From positions 4,352,204 to 4,416,203 of the forward strand of contig RSEF01000026.1 in assembly GCA_003993805.1 (NCBI GenBank): a stretch of DNA of 64,000 nucleotides. The letters are read 5' to 3'. Source of the stretch: Himantopus leucocephalus (Eukaryota > Chordata > Aves > Charadriiformes > Recurvirostridae). Below, piece by piece: positions 57,201 to 64,000 of the stretch; position 1 is the stretch's first letter; each line of letters starts with the position of its first letter. The notes under the pieces were generated by a model. That model worked only from the letters and a program-made list of their open reading frames with translations. It ran no database searches and was not told where the DNA came from. The position numbers and the translations under genes are program-made.

Positions 57201-59076
57201 ATTGCTTATGGAATAGAGGTTTATAAAAGCAGAAATGACTATGCAGTTGGGACCCGACTGAAGCTGGCGTGTGATTCGGGCTATGTCCTCAGGGGCCAGG
57301 ACTTGACAGTGTGTCAGGCTGACGTGAGCTGGGCTCCCCCGTTACCGTTTTGTGATAAAGGTATGTGTAGCGCAGTGCTGAGAAGAAATCTCGTGCATCG
57401 GTATTGAGGAACAGAAGTCAGTAGGTGACCTGCCTTCAGCGTCTGCTCCTGGGGAACGGGACGATGATCACCGGCTCACGGGCTGAAGGTGCTGAGGTGT
57501 CTTCTCCCTGGAGGTGTGACCCGGGCGGGAGCTGAGCGAAAAGTGGGAGCCCTGAGCTGGTGTAAGGGGCAAGAAGCCAAGCAGCAACTTCATGTCAATC
57601 TGCCGCACTACAAACATGAAGTTAACTCTTGTACTGATTTCCCAGAAGCGATTTTGATTCTCACCCGAATATGAAAATCATGCGTTTCTTTTTTTTATTC
57701 AATTCCCTTTATTCCACAGTCTGTGACCCCCCTCCACAAATCCCCAACGGGCAGCACTCCGGCTTGGGAAAGGAGCAGTTCCCCTACGGCACAGAGGTGA
57801 CGTACAGCTGTGCGGAGGGTCTGTCCCTCATTGGGGACGCCTCCATCCACTGCATCTCCGACGATGGGGTGAACCTGGCGTGGAGCGGACCTGCCCCAGA
57901 GTGCAGGGGTGAGTCGTTTCTCCCGTATGGGATCAGACTGAAGCCAGGAGCTGGGTACGATGCTGGGGGTGAGTCCCAGCCCCGTTACCTGCCCTGGTCC
58001 AGGAGCTCCGAACTCAGAGCCGCTTAATGGCCAGGTGACTCCTCCAGCTCCTGTGCGATGGTCTCAGCGCCACAATCTGCTCAGTAACACCAGGGACTGG
58101 TGTGGTCTCCTGCGCTGATGGCCATCAGGCGGTCAGGAAAAGCGGCTCTGCTCCCCCTGACCCAGTTCCCCGTTGTCCCCGGGGAAGGGCAGCAGCCAAA
58201 CCCACCTCTGCTCTCTTCCCGCAGTGGTTCGCTGCCCCAAGCCCGTGGTCGAGAGGGCAAGGATGACTCCGCAGAGGTTCACGTTTCCCTATGGGGTGGA
58301 CGTGCGGTTCTCCTGTGACGAAGGCTTCGTGTTGCATGGCGATGCCGAGAGCCGGTGCCTGGCCGACGGCGCCTGGCACCCTCCGCTGCCCTCCTGCCAG
58401 CCAGGTGGGTACCAGACCCGGCTGGGTGCGGGTTTGCACAGGCCGGGGGTGCTGCTCCTTTGAATCATCATCCACAGGTGGGATTTGCAGGGAGTTTTCT
58501 CCTCCATCTCCTCCCATTACATTATTTTTCGGCATGTATTTTCCTTTCAGTTCAGTGTCTCCAGCCCTCGAGACAGGAGGACGTGGTGATTGTCTCTCCT
58601 AAATTATGGTATGCGGTGAATGAAACTCTGTCGTACCACTGCAGTCGCGATGTCCGTCAATTTATGAATTCAAAAACTACCTGCTCAGCTAATGGCACTT
58701 GGATACCGCCGCCCACCTGTGTAAGTACTACCGTTTGCCATGGGTTTCTCTGTATCCTGCCCCATTTAGAGCCCAGCATAGCAGTGGTCCGACTTCGAGT
58801 GCGGTTGCTTCGTTACAGCAGGGCTGGTCTGACTGAGGGGCTGCAGGAGGAGGGGATGCTCAGCGCGTAGGTCCCTGCAGCAGTCTCATGCCCTCTGTCT
58901 TTGTTCGGGTTCTTTTAAAGAAAAAGCGCGATGCATGTGAGAAGATTCTTCGAAACAGGGAAGCTTTCCAGTGTGGAGTTCCTCTGACAGAACTGAAAAC
59001 TCTGCTGGAAGTCCAGAAACTGTACCTGGAGATCCAGAAACTTGAAAGGGACCTGAGAATCACAGCATACGGCTGA
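51285..59076 (+). CDS. C4BPA: C4b-binding protein alpha chain-like, ten CCP modules
   Basis: Thirteen coding exons: 51285-51396 (signal peptide), 51893-52084 (CCP1), 52631-52730 and 53272-53357 (CCP2, split), 53776-53988 (CCP3), 54579-54761 (CCP4), 55316-55504 (CCP5), 55947-56144 (CCP6), 57178-57360 (CCP7), 57720-57908 (CCP8), 58225-58404 (CCP9), 58551-58720 (CCP10), 58921-59076 (tail). All GT-AG; frame is continuous, 716 residues. Each module has four Cys and a Trp; CCP exons are phase 1-1 except the split pair and the last. The tail has [13 protein letters not shown], matching the paired cysteines of the C4BP oligomerisation domain. The expected role is a secreted multimeric cofactor that binds C4b and, with factor I, limits complement. 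Human C4BPA has eight CCPs, so two extra here. Chicken RCA genes CREM, CREG and CRES are known relatives; which one this equals cannot be told by eye. Confidence 0.92.
51318..51365 (+). repeat. C4BPA: Perfect 24-bp tandem duplication inside the signal peptide
   Basis: Units 51318-51341 and 51342-51365 are identical, so RAAVLGLF is encoded twice in a row, followed by [10 protein letters not shown]. The frame is kept. The signal sequence is therefore long (about 37 residues), with two similar hydrophobic stretches separated by an arginine. Confidence 0.9.
58921..59076 (+). other. C4BPA: C4BP oligomerisation-domain exon
   Basis: A separate last coding exon of 51 residues: basic start KKRD, two cysteines 12 residues apart (same spacing as human C4BPA), then an amphipathic helix ([20 protein letters not shown]). 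In human C4BP the equivalent helix and disulfides join seven alpha chains. This tail distinguishes the gene from membrane cofactor types such as CD46 or CD55. Confidence 0.9.
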
Positions 59077-59827
59077 CTGTCGTCACTGGCATCATAAGAA
59101 CCATCCGCTTTGCATGTTCAATAATCATGCTCCCTGAGGATTTTTTATGACTTCTTAATTTCTGCTAGTACTTTAGTAGCCGGAACAAATTTACCAATGG
59201 GTCAAGGAACGGATTTGGTCATATGGGGAGTCAGAAAGTGACAACTTCTGGCTCGTTCTGTTAGAGCTCACTGGGTTTGTACATCACTTTGTACATGTTA
59301 AAGCTTTCCATTTAGGCATGTTTGTTACACTGACAAGTGCGCAGTTAGAAAGGAACTGAGTGGAGAGTAAGCTTTTGTCGGAGCCGAGCAGACGCCGTAC
59401 TGACAGGCATGGACGTGGTAAGAGCCACCGACCCGCACTCGCCCCACAACTGCTGCACCTCTTCAGCTGCAGTCCGGTACAGCCCATTGCTGCTCTGATC
59501 ATATACGTTGCATTCATTATTGTGAACACGCGCTTAACTGCCTAATTAGCCGTGACCTTCAGAGCAGGCACTGCGAAGAAAACTTCAAAGCCTGTCTTCT
59601 AGCAAAACAAAAATGCCAGGTTTTCTTCCCAAGCAGGACAGACGTGTCTGAGGCCACGGCAGTGCCGCTCGATGCATCTTTGTGTGCGCACCGAGAGCAG
59701 TTGTTGGAAATAAAAGCGTAAAGGAAGGAGCAGCTGAATTTTTTTTTCTGCAATGTGCAGTAAAGGGGAAGCGCTCTGTTAGCACGCATCTTGTGATCAG
59801 ACCAATACTCCTTCGCCACCAGATTAT

Positions 59828-59833
59828 AATAAA
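59828..59833 (+). terminator. C4BPA: C4BPA-like poly(A) signal
   Basis: AATAAA about 750 bp after the stop. An alternative AATAAA lies at 59709-59714. Confidence 0.65.
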
Positions 59834-60346
59834 GCCGCAATTGTAATGACAGCCGTGTCTGGCTTTTAATAACTCTGTCCTATCTAGAGTAAGGGAAAGA
59901 GAAGGGGCTTCAATGATCGTTGCTTGATTGGGCACGGAGGGCTGCGATTCCCTGGGCGCCGTGCAGGGCTGCGGGGCAAAGGGAAGAGGCAAAGCGAACG
60001 CACAGCACTGCGCAGCGCACCCACAGCAGCTCCCTGCGCGTCAGACACGAGGCCAGGATGCTGCAGAGCACTTCTAGCTGCAAAATACCTTTATTCCCAC
60101 TGTCCCCACCGGGGAAGGAGGCAGAATAGCGTTCCCTCCCAGGGCACATCCTCGCTGGAGAGCTCAGGGAGGGCAGCCCTCGCCTCGGCCGGGTCAGAAG
60201 GGCTGGGGGGTGGCAGTGTCAGCGTGGTTCGTCCGGCCTGTCCCCAACTTCCCACAGCTGCTTCCCCTTCCCCGGCGCACTGCAGCGGGCTCTGGGCAGG
60301 GAGAGGCTCTCGCCGTCCCACGCCACTGGCCGGCAGCTCCCGCGCC
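59834..60346. other. Spacer and probable promoter of the second CCP gene
   Basis: About 510 bp between the C4BPA-like transcript end and the next signal-peptide ATG. It is GC-rich towards the right and shows no TATA box I trust. The ATG context is CGCGCCATGC. Confidence 0.5.
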
Positions 60347-63300
60347 ATGCCGGTGTTTCTCTGGGGGCCGGGGCAGCTCCTGGCAGTGGTGGCGCTTGTG
60401 CTGCAGCCAGCTGGGGGTCTTGGTGAGTGTCACTCCCCTGCTCGCTTTCTTTGCTTCTGCGGCTCAGCTTTGCTTACGGATCAAATATGTAGTGCTCGGG
60501 TCAGTAAAATTCAGCAGGAGACCTTTGCCTGAAGTCGCTGCTATCCTCTTTCCGTGCCTGATGTTCTTGTAAGGATGATCTGAGCTCGGTGGCTGCTGCT
60601 AATTGCTCATTTCTCCTCTTCGGCTGCACCTCTAGATACTCGCAAAGAGCCACCCAAAATTCTCAACGCTTTTCAAAAGCCTTATGTTGGGGTATGGATC
60701 CTCCCCGGCACCAGTGTTAAGTACAACTGGCTTGGTGGCTACAAGCTTGTCCCTGGGAGAGCGCGGGACCAGGTCTCTTGTCAGCAGAATTTCTCCTGCT
60801 CTGGAGGAGCAGAACTTGCGTAGCAGGGAGTATATATCAGCCTTCGCCTCCACCATCCGTGCGGTAGCCGAGAAGTGGTTCCCAGGGTCGGAGGATGTCC
60901 TTACAGTCTGGGGCTCAAAGATGCAGATGGTGGTAAGATGGGGAGAGTCAATCAGACAGGTAAGAGTTTTTACTGTTTAATTAAAAAGGTCATAGTTAGC
61001 AATCTGAGTGGTATCGCGTTGATACCAAGGTCGACGCTTAAGCACTGAGGCAGCCTGTAGGCGTCTTGAAGGTAGCTGGTGAATTGTCATGCATCCCGCA
61101 GACTGGCTGCAGTACGGAAGGGGGGGTTTGCTGACTGATGTCTCTAGGAAGGGGAATAACTTGCAGTTTCTGAGTGGAAGCTGACAGTTCCTTTAAAAAT
61201 GGGTCTTTTGAGAAACTTCTCCAGTGTGCACAGCATCCCCAGCGCCTCCCTGCAGAGGCATCTGCTGCCCCCCGGCTGCCAGCACTGCCTTTACACCCTT
61301 TTTTATTTTATTTTTTTTTTTTTTTAATTTATGGTGCTTAGTCCATTTTCCGAATCTAAACATTACCAACAGTGTGTCGCTGCCTAAGCTGAGGCCTGGG
61401 GAAGACACGTACGGAGACGCTCTTTCGGTGGGTGTGGGTATCCAAGGCAGCGTCGCCAGCGCTGCCCTGACACGGTGCGGGTGTGACGGTGCCTCTGGGA
61501 TGCTGCTGTACCAGGGTGCGAACCAGGCACAATTTTAACAGAGGCGTGCTGTGTCTTGGTGACCTGCCAGCATCTATTTTAAGGCATGAGGAAATCCCAG
61601 TTGTAGCTGCCTTTAGTTTAGTTTTCTCTGTTATCACAGTTTGTGACCAGCCCCAAAATATTTCTCATGGGAGATACAGTGGCTGGACAAAAAGGCGTTT
61701 TGTTGGGACATCAGTGATGTACGTGTGTGATAGCTGTTACACGGTTGTTGGAGAACCTCTTGTTTGTTGTAAAGCTGGAGACGGGGTGCCAGCACCCTGG
61801 AGTCACCCCACTCCTGAGTGCGCAGGAGTCGAACTACAACTGCCTGGAGCAAGTTGTATCCTTGTGTCCCAAGTTCCTATCAGGAAAGGGCAGAAATAGC
61901 GTTTGATGGTGTGCAAGGGAAACACTACACGTTTGGAGTCCTAGTGACGACAGCTGCTCAAGCACGCTTATTAACCCCTAGTGTCTCTGTCTCAACTGCT
62001 GCGTTTGTTAAACTGATTTATCTTCTCTTACCAGACAGAGGTGCAGTGACAGTTGGTCACCGTAACTGTATTAAGAATAACCCTAAAAAGCCCTTTTTGT
62101 TTGGTGATCCACAGAGGTTCAGTGTCCTGTCCCAAATATCACACATGGACAGCTGAAACCTGCACAGAACTTCACCTACGGCAGCGTGGTCACACTCGAG
62201 TGCGATGCCGGCTACATCCCCGTGAGTTTCACTACCACCGTGCGGTGCCTGGCCAGCGGCAAATGGTATCCACGGATGCCCGCCTGCACCCTCGGTACGC
62301 ACAGATCTCTCTCCTCCTTACTTTGTCTCCCATGTGTAATTGCCTGCTTGTCTTTCACTAAAAGCACATGCAGTGGTCGCAGGAGAGGGGTTGGAGGAGG
62401 GGCCCCATGGCGAGCTGTTTGGTGGCAGGATTCAGGGGAGACCTTACCGCCCTCAACAGCTCCCTGAAAGGAGGATGTAATGAGGGGGGGGTCAGTCTCT
62501 GCTCCCAAGGAACAGGCGATGAGACAAGAGGAAATGGCCTCAAGTTGCGCCAGGGGAGGTTTAGATTGGCTATTAGGAAAAATTTCTCCCCAGAAAGGGT
62601 TACCAAGCACTGGAACAGGGCAGTGGTGGAGTCACCGTACCTGGAGGTACTTAAAAGACGTGTAGACGTGGTGCTGAGGGACGTGGTTTAGTGGTAACTT
62701 GGCAGTGCTGGGTTGATGGTGGGACTTGATGATCTTAAAGGTCCCTTCCAACCCAAACCATTCTATGATTCCCCTCCGCTCTTTCATGGCCCCTGGGTAT
62801 CGCGGCAGGACTGGCCGGATTAGGCTGTCCTGCCTGACTGCAGGGTGCACCCAATGAGACGCAGAAGTGTACAACAATAAAGACTCATTAGATTCACCGC
62901 ACCCTTTGGTGAATTTATCACCATTACTTTTTCCCGTTTCAGTTCGCCGCCCACCCCCAGCGAAGCTGAGGGTCACTGCTGTCCCTCGCTTCTCCCTGGG
63001 GTTTCTACCCTTGTGTGAGGGGCCGGCTGGGCTCCCCCAAAGGCAGGGCTCAGCTTCGTCCCCAGCGGGTCTGTGGGGGAGACCTCCCAGCTCTAAGGGT
63101 CCATGTTGTCCCTTGCTCTGGCACCAGGTCACTGTCCCTACCCTCCTGCCATCGATTACGCGGACCGAAACCCTCAGCACACGTTTCCAGTCGGGACAAC
63201 CGTGACCTACTTCTGCAGATCCGGATACACTTTGCTTCCCGAAGTCTCCCCAGTAATTACTTGCCTTAAAAACTTCACATGGTCCATAATCCCAAAGCTT

Positions 63301-63992
63301 TGCCAGAGTAAGTACACCATTTCCTTCGCTTTTCCAACAAAGCAGCAATTTAATGATGTGGAAATAACATTGTTTTCAAAATACCCACAAGTGGTGCTGT
63401 GCCATGAGGACTTCATCGAGCCGTGCTTTGGCTCTCACTAATCATAATTTTGCTTTTCAAAGGGTCGTGTGGCTGAAAAGAAATAGCCGCAACTCACGCT
63501 GATTGTTTAGCTGTTCGAACAATGATGCAGTGATGCAGCTAGTAACATACCATCCCTTCAGCACAATTTATAGCTGATCACAGGGCTCAGATCCTTCTGC
63601 CTTCCAGAGGAAATGGTTGTTATCACATAATTACCATCCCTGAGCGTGCCAGGTCTGGTTAGAGACGTCTGTCAGCAGTAACAGGACCGCCTGGCAGGTT
63701 CTTGGGGTCAGCAAGCCGCTGCCGTGGGAGAACACCCCCGTGCAAATGCCTCCTGCTCCCCCCTCCTGAGCCAAACATGGAAGCTCTTTCTGATGCGGGT
63801 GTTCCTCAGAGGCGCAGTGTCCCAGCCCGACCATCCACCACGGCAGAGAGATCAGCCCCGGGAAAGCCGAATACACCTTTGGGCAGCAGGTGGAATTTCA
63901 GTGTGACCCCGGGTACGTGCTGAGGGGCAGCCAGAGGATCCAGTGCTGGTCTGACGGGACGTGGAGACCCTCGGTGCCGTACTGCGACAAGG
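60347..63992 (+). CDS. Second RCA/CCP gene, partial at right edge and partly decayed
   Basis: A signal-peptide exon 60347-60422 ([20 protein letters not shown]) is followed by intact CCP exons 62115-62294, 63128-63307 and 63810-63992, each with acceptor, donor, four Cys, Trp and phase 1-1. The last ends 8 bases before the window edge with a good donor, so the gene continues. Two further CCP-like exons in between are damaged (60636-60819 and 61640-61825, listed separately). By sequence type the intact modules resemble CCP4, CCP5 and CCP6 of the neighbouring C4BPA-like gene in the same order, so this looks like a tandem paralogue. Because exons are symmetrical, splicing from the signal exon directly to 62115 would keep the frame. 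Whether it is secreted, GPI-linked or transmembrane cannot be seen. It could be a pseudogene or a shortened functional gene. Confidence 0.75.
60636..60819 (+). pseudogene. Decayed CCP1-type exon
   Basis: After acceptor CACCTCTAG the frame reads [10 protein letters not shown], then [26 protein letters not shown] and a TAG stop at 60821. This is a CCP layout (C.EPP.I, GTSVKY.C..GYKL, C..N..W) in which the first Cys is Arg (CGC for TGC), the second is Trp (TGG for TGC) and the conserved Trp is Cys. The fourth Cys (TGC 60817-60819, before a GTAGCA donor) is out of frame. Three of the five hallmark residues and the frame are lost, so the module cannot fold as a CCP. Confidence 0.7.
61640..61825 (+). 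pseudogene. CCP3-type exon with destroyed splice donor
   Basis: Acceptor TTATCACAG, then [42 protein letters not shown] and PTPEC: a full CCP like modules 3 and 8 of the neighbouring gene, with all four Cys and Trp plus two extra Cys. It ends GCAG followed by GAGTCG instead of GTGAGT. The length fits phase 1-1 at exactly this point, so a GT loss at the donor is the simple reading. Reading through, the frame ends at TAG about 75 bases later. The exon is either skipped or the transcript terminates. Confidence 0.7.
62424..62772 (+). mobile_element. CR1 LINE 3' region in an intron of the second CCP gene
   Basis: About 350 bp in sense orientation with the CR1 landmarks GGAAATGGCCTCAAGTTGCG, AGGAAAAATTTCTCCCC, GCACTGGAACAGGGCAG, GATGATCTTAAAGGTCCCTT and CCATTCTATGATTC at the 3' terminus. 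It is 5'-truncated with no long coding part. It is the longest CR1 copy recognised in the window. Confidence 0.93.
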
Positions 63993-64000
63993 GTGAGTGC

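Noticed and set aside
60684..60980. 98-residue open frame overlapping the decayed CCP exon
   Set aside because: It is in a different frame from the CCP remnant, and its residues show no CCP pattern.
62632..63348. 238-residue minus-strand open frame
   Set aside because: Antisense to a CR1 tail and a CCP exon with good plus-strand splice sites; no protein family recognised.

Overview
This is a stretch of bird nuclear DNA, probably from a GC-rich microchromosome. The evidence is spliced vertebrate genes with canonical GT-AG introns, several truncated CR1-type LINE tails (the dominant avian retroposon), and a gene order (G0S2, HSD11B1, TRAF3IP3, C1orf74, IRF6, then a complement-regulator cluster) that matches the human 1q32 neighbourhood. 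From general knowledge, in birds this block is expected on the chromosome 26 type microchromosome. No plasmid, phage, CRISPR, rRNA or tRNA signal was seen.

Layout. 1-4640: no gene recognised. 4646-5739: G0S2 (+), with TATA box, GC-rich promoter, one intron in the 5' UTR and a poly(A) signal. 12317-20421: two tandem HSD11B1-type genes (+). Copy 1 runs into a 100-N gap at its last exon; copy 2 is complete (6 exons, 293 aa). 24392-36633: complete TRAF3IP3 (+, 15 coding exons, 528 aa). 37737-38576: intronless C1orf74 (-). 39355-40816: the last three coding exons of IRF6 (-); its DNA-binding half is missing. 40972-40981: a 10-N gap. 40982-51284: 10 kb without a recognisable coding exon but with several plus-strand poly(A) signals, possibly the 3' UTR of a gene lost at the gap. 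51285-59076: a complete C4BP-alpha-like gene (+, 13 coding exons, 716 aa, ten CCP/sushi modules and a C4BP oligomerisation tail). 60347 to the right edge: a second, incomplete CCP gene (+) with one decayed CCP exon and a second that has lost its splice donor.

How the parts work together. The left half holds lipid and steroid genes (G0S2 restrains ATGL lipolysis; HSD11B1 interconverts inactive and active glucocorticoid) and a lymphocyte signalling adaptor (TRAF3IP3). The right half is the Regulators of Complement Activation cluster: secreted or surface CCP proteins that damp C3/C4 convertases. The halves meet at a small gap that coincides with loss of the 5' half of IRF6, so their adjacency is not proven here.

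Most interesting signals: the tandem HSD11B1 duplication, with one copy's last exon hidden in a gap; a ten-CCP C4BP-alpha-like gene whose modules 3 and 8 look like copies and whose signal peptide carries a perfect 24-bp internal duplication; module-by-module decay in the next RCA gene; and single-N joins flanked by duplicated sequence that look like unmerged assembly ends. All coordinates and splice sites were read by eye. No alignment or database search was run.
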